From positions 702 through 64,701 of the forward strand of contig CAJNOL010000187.1 of assembly GCA_905250125.1 (NCBI GenBank): 64,000 nt of DNA, in the 5' to 3' direction. Positions 49,671 to 61,222 of this stretch are shown in pieces. Below the pieces are notes generated by a model that saw only the letters and a program-made list of their open reading frames with translations, did not search any database and was not told the DNA's origin. Each line of letters starts with the position of its first letter. Within the stretch, counting starts at the first letter, position 1. This DNA is from Rotaria sordida. Taxonomy: Eukaryota; Rotifera; Eurotatoria; Philodinida; Philodinidae. The translations under genes were made by a program, and so were the position numbers.

Positions 49671-50181
49671 TTTTTTTTTGTAATCGAATTTATTAATAGT
49701 GTAAATCTGAAAAGTGAAAATCGAAAATAAATCTCGGAACTCATTTGTTTTACGGACAAACACAAATGGACAAACAGATATAGAAGTATTTATTTATTTA
49801 CAATGATTCAGTATTGTATGAACCAATTATAATTCTATTAATATAGAGGTCTCATTGTACCAGTACAACATTTGAGTCTGTACAGGCAAAAAAGCCTTCG
49901 GAAGCACTGACGGATGCAGAATTTGAGAAAATGAGAGAAGCTACTATGGTCCTAAATTGTGTTTTGAAGTTCATTAAAGGTGTTGTGTATCGGCTCATTT
50001 TTGACAAGGAAAAGCACAGAGACCCAACATTTTTTTTCTTTTGTAACTAATGCCAATACATTTGACCATCAATCGTCGAAAGATACTTTCTTTTTAGCAG
50101 TAATAATCTCATTTTCAAATTTAAACATACAAAAATGTGAAAAAAAATAGTTCATTACAAATTTATATGTTGAATGAAATA
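49671..50181. other. Intergenic, no gene seen
   Basis: Promoter side of ADRM1. No other gene recognised. Confidence 0.35.
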
Positions 50182-51114
50182 CGATAATAACTGAGAATAA
50201 TTTGTCCATGATATTTTTCATACTTTTTCTTCGCCTAGAAGGCTGAAATTTTTATCACATATAGATCTCGTAAAGATCGTTAATTTTTTAAAAGTTTTCG
50301 CTCTCTAACTCAAACTGATGCTGAAATATATAGACATGATTGAAATACATGAATTTTTCTACTTGTTTTTTTGTAATATTTTTATTATTACTTATTCAAT
50401 CACGACAGAGTGGTCTAGTATTGTTTTAACGATAAAGAAACACATTTATATCATGAGTCTTTTAGATTTTATCTTAAATATTTATAAATTGCCAGTATAG
50501 AAAGGATTTTAAATGTTTTATATTGAATTTAATACATCTCAAAGCAACATGAAGTATTGGCTACAAAGTTAATAGCACAATATATTTATAAACATATAAA
50601 ACCAGTAAATAACGATGCTCGATCCGATGAATTAAATATATATAGAATGCACTGAAAAAAAAGACGTTCACGAAAAAGTGTTTAACAAAAATTGTTACAA
50701 TTAGAAATAGAAATTGCAAAAGAATTGAGAAAATTTTTTTAAAGACACATGTGCAAAAAATGATGAATGAAATGTCTTATCAATTACAGTTGATCTAAGA
50801 AAACAATGAAGAACATGTTTATACACATTGAGTTTTATTATAATTTACGTTTTTTGAAAAATTGTCTTAAAAAGTTTTTTTTTTCTATCATATGTCTATA
50901 AATATCATTATTCAAGAAATAAAGTCACAAATATCAAGTAGAAAAATTCATGTATTTCAATCATGTCTATACATTTCAGCGCACCAGTTTTAGAAAGCGA
51001 AAACTTCGAAAAATCAACGATCTTTACGAGAGATATATGTGATAAAAATTTCCGCCTTCTAGGCGAAGAAAAAGTGTAAAAAATGTCACGGACATATTAT
51101 TCTTTGTTATTATG
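50182..51114. repeat. Foldback element, about 930 bp, arms about 190 bp
   Basis: The left arm contains TTTTTCTTCGCCTAGAAGGC, CGTAAAGATCGTT, AAGTTTTCGCT and TAGACATGATTGAAATACAT. The right arm holds the complements in reverse order (ATGTATTTCAATCATGTCTA at about 50949; AGCGAAAACTT; AACGATCTTTACG; GCCTTCTAGGCGAAGAAAAA at about 51053). The arms are about 85-90% alike by eye, with a loop near 570 bp without coding sequence. Confidence 0.8.
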
Positions 51115-52619
51115 AGACATTCTTAATGTCAAAGATTTAATGAGAACAATGAATATGTTTGTATAACATAAGTATCTTATTAGTTATCAATCAAATATTT
51201 AGAAAAGAAAATATCAAGTCGATATTTCTCTAATATAAATCAAAATATAGATAACATGTGTGCATGTATCAATATATTGTCTATCCAAAATCAGAACGAT
51301 TATTAGCACTTGTTATCTTATAGTTTGTTTTAAATCATAACAAAACTAATCGAAGTTATCGTCTTCAACACTAATATAAAAATATAATTCCAATAATAGT
51401 AAAATATATTCTTGGTTAAGCTAAAACTAAAAATCATTATAATTAAATAAAGTCTTGATAATGTTGGTTTATCCTATTGATATAATATATTCAACAGACT
51501 ACATCACAGAATAACAAGAATTTTGATAAATATTATTTTGTTTATAGCATGTATCGTACTCATAATCAAGTATACAGCATTCATTTCTACTGTATGTATT
51601 GAGATATACAGATCGAGATCATTAAATTCGATTATAATTGATGTAGATTCGATACCAGTAAGAGTAAGAAGAAAAGACAAATATAATGTTGAACATAAAA
51701 ATCCGACTAGATATTTTAGAATTTCATTTTTTATTTCCAATCATTATTTAAATATTTTTATAGACGAAAAAATTTTTACGAACTAGGTAAAAGAGTAACA
51801 GCAAAAGAAGAAAAAGCTGAATGACATTCCAATTTCACTCAACTGCAAAATACACTGCAAGGTCTTCAATCTTGATTGATGGATAAATCGATATTTTCTA
51901 AAAACAAAAATAATCGTTCGAACAATTTAGTATGAGACGCTTTTCTGCAAAAGATAACCACAGTATATTAGAATTAGGGGTTCTTTTTTATCACTGTAAA
52001 TTAGAAATGTCACGTTACAATCAATAAGATGGTCAATATCAGAAAGAAATTCTGAAGTTGTCATTGGAAAATTTATTAATAAGATAACTCTACTAACGGA
52101 TATAAACATGATTTCAAAGAATAATTTCGATTGATCGCATGATCCTCTGTCAGATACATTATCTATCATTAGTCATATTCACAACTGTATTAAATATAAG
52201 TAAAGAGAGTCTCCGCTAAATTTTATTACTGTCATCATTTTAATAATCTCGAAGCTTGAAAAAAAAAACAAAGTCCATAAAAATTTATCTTTTTGGATTG
52301 GTCTCTGTAAGAAAATGGAACATCATGTTAAAGATCAAAAAACAGATGCTATCGATTCGATCATGAGATTTCATTCTCGCGTCTCAACGAGTATTTTCGG
52401 ACTTTCATATTTTTGAGATCGTCACAATAGAAAATAACAATTTCGAATGCCTACGCCGAAAAACAAGAAAAGGAAAAAAATTCGCGTAGAACTGCATTAA
52501 CCAATCAGTCAATTCACTGTTTTATTTTGAATCAACTTTTTTTTCCCCATAAACGTTAATTTCAAGGAATTTTAAAAGTCACTCAAATATTTATCACTGT
52601 TATAGTTAAGAAGAAGTGA
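51115..52619. other. Intergenic, no gene seen
   Basis: AT-rich. The frame near 51523-51786 begins at a non-ATG codon and shows only a hydrophobic stretch; not accepted as a gene. Confidence 0.3.
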
Positions 52620-52761
52620 TTATTCAAACATATTCTCGATCAACCAGCAAATAAAATCTTTACTAATCCTAATCAGTTCTGTTTTTGGTACACTTAGTTT
52701 GATGAAATTAGATATTTGTGATTTAACTGTTGATGAACCATCAAGTAATACTTGACGACAA
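52620..52761 (-). pseudogene. Orphan terminal-exon-like fragment
   Basis: A minus-strand segment begins after a good acceptor (TTTTTAATTAG) and runs open for 46 codons to a TAA (52622-52620). It contains CRQVLLDGSSTVKSQISN, FIKLSVPKTEL and ISKDFICWLIENMFE. The composition looks coding, but no upstream exon could be found within about 1.5 kb. It may be the last exon of a gene whose remainder is lost. Family not recognised. Confidence 0.3.
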
Positions 52762-53003
52762 CTAATTAAAAATAGTCATTTTAATATATGAATAATGATA
52801 TTTTTCGTTCGTCATGGAAGAAATGATTATTTATTATTTATTTTGTAATGTTAATTGTCGCACAATATTGACGACATAAACAAAAATCATTTATTGTAAT
52901 GTTGTATGCTTGTACAAAAGATTGTTTGGGCTACTTTTTTTGTATTAATGTTGATTGTTGATTTTTTTTATAGACAATTGTTGTACCGAATGCACCAAAG
53001 ACT

Positions 53004-53116
53004 ACCCATGCAGCTGGTTGTTGCATTATCATGTAATTATTGCCATTATTTTACATTATAATGAAAAATAATGGCAATAATTACATGATAATGCAACAGC
53101 CGGCTACATGGGTAGT
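53004..53116. repeat. Near-perfect 113-bp hairpin
   Basis: Left arm 53004-53052 and right arm 53064-53116 are complementary, apart from a 3-nt indel and a few mismatches (ACTACCCATG ... TTGCATTATCATGTAAT ... TGCCATTATTTT). The loop is only 11 nt. It may be a very small MITE or a structured RNA precursor. Confidence 0.85.
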
Positions 53117-54089
53117 AATGAATTAATATGACAATAAGGTAAATCGAAAAATAAAGATCCAAAATATCATAGAAGACATAGGATATCAAAAGAGTAGAAT
53201 TTGAAGTGATCCAATCTTTTCACTAACAAAAGATTATCTATTTCAAAATTTACTTTTGATTGTATGGTTATTGACTTTTGAAAAACTATCATAAGATCAA
53301 ATTTACAATTATTATACGATAACTATACTATTTAAAAAGGCTAAAGCAATGTTTTTATACAAACGAAGAGAAGTAAAAATGATTCTCTCGCAACAGAGAA
53401 ACTTAAATAACATATGAACAACGAAGAACTATATCATAGTTTGTGAAACAGATAGATTAATAATATTTCTATGATACAGACTTGTAGAACTCTGATCGTA
53501 ATGAAATTTGTCCCTAAGAGTATATAAATAATTTTTGACCGAGAATTAAAGTTTAGATATATTCAAATCTGTATCATAATCAAAGAGCTTAATCAAAGCT
53601 ATTTTTGAATACAATATATTAGAAGAATCGCAAAATACCCAATAACACCAGAAACATAATAATCCTATTCTTTCAAATATCAAAAAACAAACATATTGTG
53701 TAGTGCTCTATTTATCATGCTTTGTTTGCTAAAATGTCATGGCATATGAAAACACAATAACCTTAGATATAAGATGAAAATTCTATGTTATTCTCCTATA
53801 TAGAATTGATCCACTTATTTGAGTGTCTATGACCTATTAAGAACTTGAAAACAATCTTCTTACTATGTCTATAAATAAAATAATTTCATTGACAGTTTTT
53901 TGAATAGACAATTCTCCATATACAAATAGGTCTGTTTTACGCATGTCAATATGACATATGATATATTTCATCATGATAAACTATATTCTTTCATCGACAT
54001 CAAACAAATAGAAAACAATCAATGTCAAAAAGTAACCTATATACAATTAATTATTTTGTACAGTAATAAAAATAAAAATAACTAGAGAA
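53117..54089. other. Intergenic, no gene seen
   Basis: AT-rich 3' flank of APLF on the minus strand. Nothing recognised. Confidence 0.4.
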
Positions 54090-55626
54090 TTAATCATTAA
54101 CGTCGTCGTCAATACGAGGTTTTTTAATTACGGGACCATGTTTTTTAACAGTTGAACCTTTGATAAATTCAGCTGCTTCTTGTTTCGCTAAATCCATTTC
54201 ACTGTCATCTGATGAATCATCATCCGATTCATCAAAAGTCCGAGAATTTTTCTGTGGTTTCCATTCAATATCATCATCAGATTTAATACTTTCTAAAATA
54301 AATATGAGACAAAGAAAAATAAAGTCAAATATTTCTTATAAAAAATATACCTTCTTCATCAGTAGTACACCCACTATCATCAAGATTTTCATCATCAATA
54401 AAACTATCATTATAATCATATTCATTTGGTAAACCATCATCATCATCATCATCATCATCTTCACTTGCTGAAAAGTAAATGTGTCTTTTTTTTTTATATG
54501 TATGTATTAGAAACTATGTTACCTTTACGTTTTCTTGTATGTCGTTTAGTTTTAATTTCAATACATCGTTTTTTAGGATGATGATATTCAATAAAATGAT
54601 CAGGATTTTTTCGATAACATTCATTACCATATGGACATTCAGGTTTTGTTTTAATTTGATTATTTTCATTAGTATCCCAATCTGGATCACCAGGATGAAT
54701 AGCTTGTTGTTGATGAAGTAAATTTTTTCTATAACAAGATTCTCCATATGGACATCGTTCTCGTTTAATAGGATTGATAACTGTTGATGATGTTTGATTA
54801 TTTGTAGTTAGATCATTGACATCATTAGATGTACTAGCTTGTGCTATAATATAAAACAAATTGATATCATTAGGATTAGGATAATAAATAAAAAAAAAAA
54901 TTTTCAACCTGTTGAAGAAGCAACAGGAGTAGATTCATCATCATTGTCGTAAACAATTTCTTTGGTCTTTTTTCTCTCCGAATCTAATTAATAGATAATA
55001 TTGATAAAAAATTCCAATAAGAGAATATAATAATATTTACATGTTTGCTGTTGAACCGATGTAGTAGTGATGGGTGTTTCTTTGTTTTGTTCTTTATCAT
55101 GTGTTGATAATGATGATGTTGATATTGAGCTATTAGATATCCAAGTTGGTAATGCACGAGTTGTATTTGAAATGGAACTAGTTTGTACTTCGGATTTCTC
55201 TTCATCATGATTTTCAATTGTTAAAATTTCGTTATCTTTAATTGGAGATTTTGGTATTGTTGATGAATTTATTAATTGATTTGAATCAGAAAATTTTTCT
55301 AATTGTTCATCATTTGATTTAATTGAAACTCGATAAAAATATTCATTTGGTAAAAGACCAAATTGATCATTATGATATAATTGATATTCTTTATTTTTCG
55401 TTAGAGTAACTATTTGATTTGTTTTTGTTTTATAAAATGTTGGATTATGATGTATAGGTTTTATCCATAATGTTCCATCAGATTTAATAAATAATTGTGC
55501 ATGATTACGAGATATTTTATTATCTAAACAACCAATATTTGGTATACGACCAATTGTTGTTATGATAGTATTATCAAGAATAATATGATTGCCTTTATTT
55601 AATGGAATTAATTCTATTATTGGCAT
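54090..55626 (-). CDS. APLF: APLF-like DNA repair factor (FHA + tandem PBZ)
   Basis: Five exons, 55626-55041, 54983-54909, 54843-54523, 54467-54351 and 54292-54090, join in frame (1302 nt, 433 aa). The N-terminal FHA domain (about 1-105) has TIGRIPNIGCLDNKISRNHA, the phosphopeptide-binding loop that in vertebrates binds XRCC1/XRCC4. Two PAR-binding zinc fingers follow: C251-x5-C257-x6-H264-x5-H270 and C290-x5-C296-x6-H303-x5-H309, both with CPYG-xx-CYRKN. The C-terminus is acidic (EDDDDDDDDG; NEYDYNDSFIDD), the region with histone-chaperone activity in vertebrate APLF. The protein would recruit end-joining factors to poly(ADP-ribosyl)ated breaks, relevant to an organism that survives desiccation. 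Confidence 0.93.
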
Positions 55627-57047
55627 TTTTTTTATTTAATTGAGAAAATTTTTTTTTTTATATAGAATATTTATTTTAGTATTTTTATGTAGTCGAACAG
55701 TTATTTCAAAATCATAATGTAATACCAATATTGATTCGTCAAGAAAGTAAAGAATGAAAACAAAAAAAGATTTTTTTGACAAGTTTTAATCTTGCAGAAA
55801 ATTAGTTTTTATTGATTAAACATGTAATTGTAATCTATTTTGATTCAATACAATAAACATACTGTCATATTTATCAAACTCTATTTCTATGGTAAGAACT
55901 GCCATCTATTTTGTTTCTTTATTACATATTATAAACTGTCCATGAAAAGGAAAGCTTCAAGTAACAAAATTTGTTTTCTACAATGACGAATATTGACTAT
56001 TGTTAATGAAAACGTCTCTCTAACACAAACGATGTTTCAAATATCAAAGAAAAAAAAAAAAAAACTTTGTACTCAATTACATCTCCATCAACACAAACAA
56101 ATAATCCCACAATCTTTATCATAAAATATTTGACATGCCTGGTGAAATATATCTTAAACATCTGTATCAGATAGAATTTCCATTTAATCGTAGAGATTTA
56201 CAAAAATTTTGTAGAAATATTTATGAGAAAAGAAAAATAAATCCTAATCTTTGATTGAGTTCGTAAATATAAATTATTAATTTATTATTATGAATTATTT
56301 TAGATAATTTAATATCATATTTGACGCATTATTCGCTCTTGTTTTCTTGTACCTAATCAATAAAAAAAACCTTTAAAAACAAAAAACAAAACTTTCATAT
56401 TATTTTTAATATATAATAATAACGATATTTTATTTACAATTGAACCCTTGATATAGTATTATTAAAATTCAAATGAAATACAAGCATAACAAAAAAAAAA
56501 AACAAAATCAATCTATTTTTAAATATACATGATAGAGATTTCTCAATCATTGAAGTATATTATTGTTATTGAAACTAAAAATAAATACGATCAATTTGAC
56601 ATTAATTATTTACGGTCGGTAAATATTTCTTTTTCAAGTATTCTCAAATGAGAAACAAAAGAATAAATTGTATATGCATACGTATGTTAGAAAGAATAAT
56701 GCATTCAATCTTCTAACAGCACCATCATAATGCATGTCTCATATTTGTATTTCTTTCTTTTTTTTTTTTTTTTGGTTGTTTTTTTTCAAGCTCTATTACG
56801 TTTATCGTATGTACGCACGTCAATGTAAAAAAGATAAGAGAACAAAACAATAGCAAAAAATGTTAACCTTCAACAAATATAGTTGATCACGGCTAATCAA
56901 TCACGCATAGTTTTGTTTTATTGACGAGCTTAATATTCTTTTTCTTTTTATTGGTATACTTAATAGACATCAGAAAAAATTGTTATATCTATTAATAAGT
57001 CAATGAGATTAAATAAATGTTTTTAAACTTATTTTTGTTTTTTTAAG
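55627..57047. other. Intergenic, no gene seen
   Basis: AT-rich with several A-runs and one long T-run (about 56759-56774). No gene recognised. Confidence 0.4.
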
Positions 57048-57239
57048 TCAATTATATTGAATAATCACAATATGAATCAAATCAAATGAATTATTTTCTT
57101 TCAATAATGATTCATAGTGACGACAAAATGTTTCATAAAAGGTTTGTTTACATCGTATACAAGTGTGTACAGATATTTTTCTCTCGATAATGGTTGACGT
57201 ACGAGAAAAAAATACCAAAGAACTGAGAAACGATGCCAT
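57048..57239 (-). CDS. Possible small protein, divergent from the HDAC-like gene
   Basis: A 63-codon ATG frame ending 195 nt upstream of the HDAC-like gene on the other strand. It shows a hydrophobic start (MASFLSSLVFF) and a CIRCKQTFYETFC stretch with a CxxC pair. There is no family match and no splice evidence, so it may be chance. Confidence 0.2.
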   Translation of the reverse strand: MASFLSSLVFFSRTSTIIERKISVHTCIRCKQTFYETFCRHYESLLKENNSFDLIHIVIIQYN

Positions 57240-57433
57240 AATATATATAGTTGTTTTGTTACCATGCTAATCTTATTTACTCCTATTATTTTTACATTAT
57301 TATTTTTTATCCGCAAGCACTTCTTAGAATATTCCATAAGATTATTAGATCAGTTTAGTTGATGAGTTTAATGACAGATTACATATCATACTTCTTTTTC
57401 AAAAATATTTTATTTCTTTTCAATAAATTATAG

Positions 57434-59113
57434 ATGAATGTTGAAGCAAATTTGGATAATTATTTTGATGATGATGTCGAATTAACACCCGAAACAGATC
57501 AAGGTGGTGTTATAATACCTAAACAAACTTGTGAACATGTTCAATATGTAGAATTATTTGAAAAATTAAAACATATTAATAATAAACAATGTATTGATTG
57601 TGGAAGTACAAATGAAAATTGGTTATGTTTATCATGTGGTAAACTTCATTGTAGTCGTTATATAAATAATCATGGAGAAGAACATTGGTTATTTACATTA
57701 CTTACAGATGGAAATTATAATATTGGACATTGTTTAACAATAAGTCTTCAAGATTTATCTATTTGGTGTTATCCATGTAAATCTTATATAAAAAATATTC
57801 GTCTTAATCCATTAATAAAACATATTGAATCAATTAAATTTGGTTTATTATCAACAGATGAAAATGAAAATGAAAATGAAAATGAAAATGAAAATGAAAT
57901 TCATTCAGATACAATTAATAAATTAATTGTCAAAAATAATATTCAAAATCCATCAACAATAATTGCTATACAAGATCTTTTATTGTCAGATGTACTTGAA
58001 AAAACTGATCTTTTATCTTATTGTTATACAATTAAAATTCGTTCAGCATCTATTGATGAACTTGTATGTTTACATTCAAGTGATTATGTTAATATGATTG
58101 TATCAGCTGAAAAAAATCAATTAAATATATCAAATAATTATTTTAATATAGAATATAATGAAACAACTTTTTCTAATGCACGTTTAAGTGCTGGAATAAC
58201 AATTGATGTTATACAAAATGTTCTTGATAAACATATAAATGGTTTTATACTTATAACATCACCTGGTCATTGTGCATTACGTGATCATGGAAATAAAACA
58301 TCTGTATATAATAATATAGCATTAGGAATTAATTCTATTCTTATGAAAAAATCTAAACCAAATAAACAAACAAATTCATTAACATTAATTGATTCAAGAA
58401 ATCGTTTTGATGTACAAGGTGCAACACGTATTGAAAATGCTATTTGTCATATGATACATGTATTAACTCCAGCATCAATTATTGATTATCCAATTGATTC
58501 TAAAATATCAACAATTATAGATAATAATAATAATAATAAAATTCAAATTGAACGTATACTTATTATTGATTTAACAAGTGAACATGGTTGTGGAATTCAA
58601 TCAATTTATTATGAATCTGATCAAGTTTTTTATATATCAATACATAATGAAAATCATAAACATAAATCAAATTATTTTGAATGTGGAAAAAATGATGGAC
58701 TTGGTTATACGATGAATATTCCTTTATCATCAATAGATAAAATTAATGATACAGATTATATTTATATTATTAATGAACTTGTTTTACCTATAACAAAAAT
58801 ATTTAAACCAGAATTAATTATTGTTTGTGTTGATTTTCATATTCAACAATTAACAGAACAATGCTATGCTTGGATTATTGAACAATTAAGTATGATTAGT
58901 AGTAGTAAACTTGTTGTTGCTCTTGATGGTGATTTATCTTGTATATCTTCAAGAACATCTTATGTTCAAACGGTACTTTCTGCTCTTATTGGCAAATTGT
59001 CATTAATTAATAATGATAAATGGAAAAATAATACTGATATAAATAGTGATGTTCGTCAAAAAATAGATCTTGTCAAACAAGAACATAAAAAATATTGGTC
59101 TTGTTTTGAATAG
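57434..59113 (+). CDS. ZnF-UBP + catalytically dead HDAC-like protein (HDAC6-related)
   Basis: Intronless frame of 559 aa. Residues 33-115 form a ZnF-UBP finger with all expected ligands (C33, H35, C53, C56, C65, C68, C73, H80, H84, H99, C112, C115) and the ubiquitin C-terminus-binding residues R75, Y76, W111 and Y113. The closest pattern is HDAC6 (CGSTNENWLCLSCGKLHC; LSIWCYPC). After an EN repeat (143-154, from a GAAAAT microsatellite) comes a class II HDAC-like fold: IDELVCLHSSDYV, SPGHCAL (277-282), YNNIALG, ILIIDLTSEHGCGIQ (375-389) and IIVCVDFHIQQL. Residues that bind zinc or catalyse in HDACs are replaced: GHH to GHC, DxDxHH to DLTSEH, GFDA to DFHI, and the GGY tyrosine is absent. The domain order is the reverse of HDAC6, whose finger is C-terminal. 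ATTATAG directly precedes the ATG, suggesting a spliced leader. I infer a ubiquitin-binding pseudodeacetylase. Confidence 0.85.
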   Translation: MNVEANLDNYFDDDVELTPETDQGGVIIPKQTCEHVQYVELFEKLKHINNKQCIDCGSTNENWLCLSCGKLHCSRYINNHGEEHWLFTLLTDGNYNIGHCLTISLQDLSIWCYPCKSYIKNIRLNPLIKHIESIKFGLLSTDENENENENENENEIHSDTINKLIVKNNIQNPSTIIAIQDLLLSDVLEKTDLLSYCYTIKIRSASIDELVCLHSSDYVNMIVSAEKNQLNISNNYFNIEYNETTFSNARLSAGITIDVIQNVLDKHINGFILITSPGHCALRDHGNKTSVYNNIALGINSILMKKSKPNKQTNSLTLIDSRNRFDVQGATRIENAICHMIHVLTPASIIDYPIDSKISTIIDNNNNNKIQIERILIIDLTSEHGCGIQSIYYESDQVFYISIHNENHKHKSNYFECGKNDGLGYTMNIPLSSIDKINDTDYIYIINELVLPITKIFKPELIIVCVDFHIQQLTEQCYAWIIEQLSMISSSKLVVALDGDLSCISSRTSYVQTVLSALIGKLSLINNDKWKNNTDINSDVRQKIDLVKQEHKKYWSCFE

Positions 59114-59354
59114 TATGAATTTGTTATGAAATGTATGTGTTTTTTTTTGTCTCATTTTCCAAAAAATTTTCTTCAATAAAAAAAATTCATTTGTATAATC
59201 ACTATACATTCATATGACAAATAATCATGCAATATTTGTTGTTTTTTTTTAATAATCCTTTCAAAAAACAAAAACAGAGGAATCTCAAAATATAATTATT
59301 CTATTTATTTTATATATTCAATATATTTCGAAATATATAATATTTGTAGTTAAT

Positions 59355-60620
59355 CTCTAACGCAAAAGTCTTAGTAAAAAAAGTTTTCGGTCACTAAAAG
59401 AAAACTGGTTAGAGGTAGAAATAGTTGGTTAGAATCAGAATTTTTTTGCTATTTCCGAATATGTATGCTCAGATTTTTCTACTGCCGTAAGATTGAACAA
59501 CTATCAGTAAAGTTTGTTAAAAAGTTAACATTATATTGTAAAGTATTGAATTCTATACAAAATGAAATCCTACAATAAGAGCTAGTTTCCATGGAAATCG
59601 ACGTTGATAAAAAAAATTGCGTCATTAAAATCTGTTTTGTATTTGTTTGATTTCAATCGAAATATAAAACTGACCAAAATGATATTCTGTACAACCATTA
59701 TTTTAGATCTTTTGAAACAATCTGATGATAGTTGTCCAATAGAGCCCTGCGGAGTCAAATTAATTTTTTTACTGTAAATTAGAGACAACTTATGTTTATG
59801 ACGATTTTATATAATTCAAGATCGCATGAAGATGATGAAAAATAGGTTTAATAATAAAAGTGAAGATATGGAATGGTATTGATCTTTTTGTTTTGCAATA
59901 AACCCCCTCCCATAATAGAAGCCCATCCCATATCAGAAGCCCCCCCGTATTAGAAGCCCCCTCTGGAGGATTCGATATGCCAGACATATTAGAAGCCCCC
60001 TTATTTTAAAAACTTTTTGAGAGTTTTTTGAAAACATTTTTTAGTATTTTCACAGCAAAACTTAAAAAATTACAAAATTTTAAGGTAAAAATGTGTTAAA
60101 TTCTTAGTTAACCGTATTAAAATCTCAAAAACTTCTTCAAAACCCTCAAAAATCTGTAAAAAACCCTGAAAATCCTATTAAAGCATTTGAAAAACTTTAG
60201 TACCTAAAACCTTCGAAAAATCATAGGACATAATAGAAGCCCCCTCCAAAAAATTTTTATGCTGGATACTTTAGAAGCCCAGGGGGGCTTCTAATATGAG
60301 GGGGGGTTTAATCATTTATGAAAGTTAATATAGTGTAAATGTTTTCTTTTGTTTTTTTTTCTATTTCGTGTTATTTAGCCATTGAATTGACAGTTTTACA
60401 ATTGTTAACAACAAATGGTACATAAGCAAAGAATGAAATAGGATTTTCAAAGTTCAATGCAGAACTCCATTGTTCAATCTTAACCTTGAAAGAAATTCTG
60501 AATACATTTTCAGAAAGAACGAAAAATTCTATTTTCTAACTAATTACTTCTGACTCTAACCAGTTATCTTTAAGTAATCCAAAAAATGACCAAATATTTT
60601 GTACCAAAACATTCTCACCA
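59355..60620. repeat. Foldback element, about 1.25 kb, host of a nested element
   Basis: The left arm (about 59355-59505) and the complement of the right arm (about 60465-60620) share AACTGGTTAGAG, AGTTAGAA, AGAATTTTT, TTTCTGAA/TTTCCGAA, TGTAT and AAGATTGAACAA. The interior contains the C-rich element described next, so the outer element was probably present first. Confidence 0.6.
59899..60310. mobile_element. 412-bp C-rich inverted-repeat element with AGAAGCCCC units
   Basis: The ends TAAACCCCCTCCCATAATAG (59899) and, from the right, TAAACCCCCCCTCATATTAG are inverted repeats of about 28 bp with few differences. Near both ends are direct short repeats of the type ATTAGAAGCCCCC (at least six copies: about 59924, 59944, 59960, 59988, 60232, 60270). 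A or T runs fill the middle. The GC-rich ends stand out from the AT-rich region. TA at each end could be the target. No coding content. Confidence 0.7.
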
Positions 60621-61164
60621 TAACTTATACGATTGATCAAATAATAATAAATAATTTATTGATTAAAGAAAAAAAAAACAAATCTCCTACAAGACACTTA
60701 TATCATTCAAATAAAAAACATTTCATAAGGGTACTCTTATAGAAAATGAAAAACAAAAATCAGTAATCTCTAGAGATAATCTTCAATAGATACAGAAAAT
60801 TTCAATTAATTGATCATATATATCAAGTATTTTGTTAAATCTTAATAATAATCAATTGTATAAGTAATATTTTCTTTTTCAAAATTTTTTCTTCTAATAT
60901 TTAAATTAATAATAATTTTCAAAAGAAATTTTCAATATATTCTAAAATAATGCGAAAAAAATTTGAACCACGTGCATGTTATTATTGCTAGTCTATCTGA
61001 TTTGTATACAAATGCTAGGCAAACAAAATGACACGTTAAATTCGATATCTTTCTTTTATTTTTCTTCGTCTTTATTTTCGACATTCGACGTTATATAGAG
61101 AGAAGAATATTTATTATAAACCGTAACGTACAGATTTGTTTTAGTAAATAGAAGAAGTTAAAAC
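60621..61164. promoter_or_regulatory. 5' flank of the Sox gene
   Basis: AT-rich. Presumably holds the Sox promoter. No specific element can be assigned. Confidence 0.3.
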
Positions 61165-61189
61165 ATGTTATCGACATCAATTGATCTTC

Positions 61190-61222
<33 letters not shown>

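Noticed and set aside
51523..51786. 87-codon plus-strand frame with a hydrophobic N-terminus
   Set aside because: It starts at a non-ATG codon and overlaps an equally long minus-strand frame. No recognisable motif.
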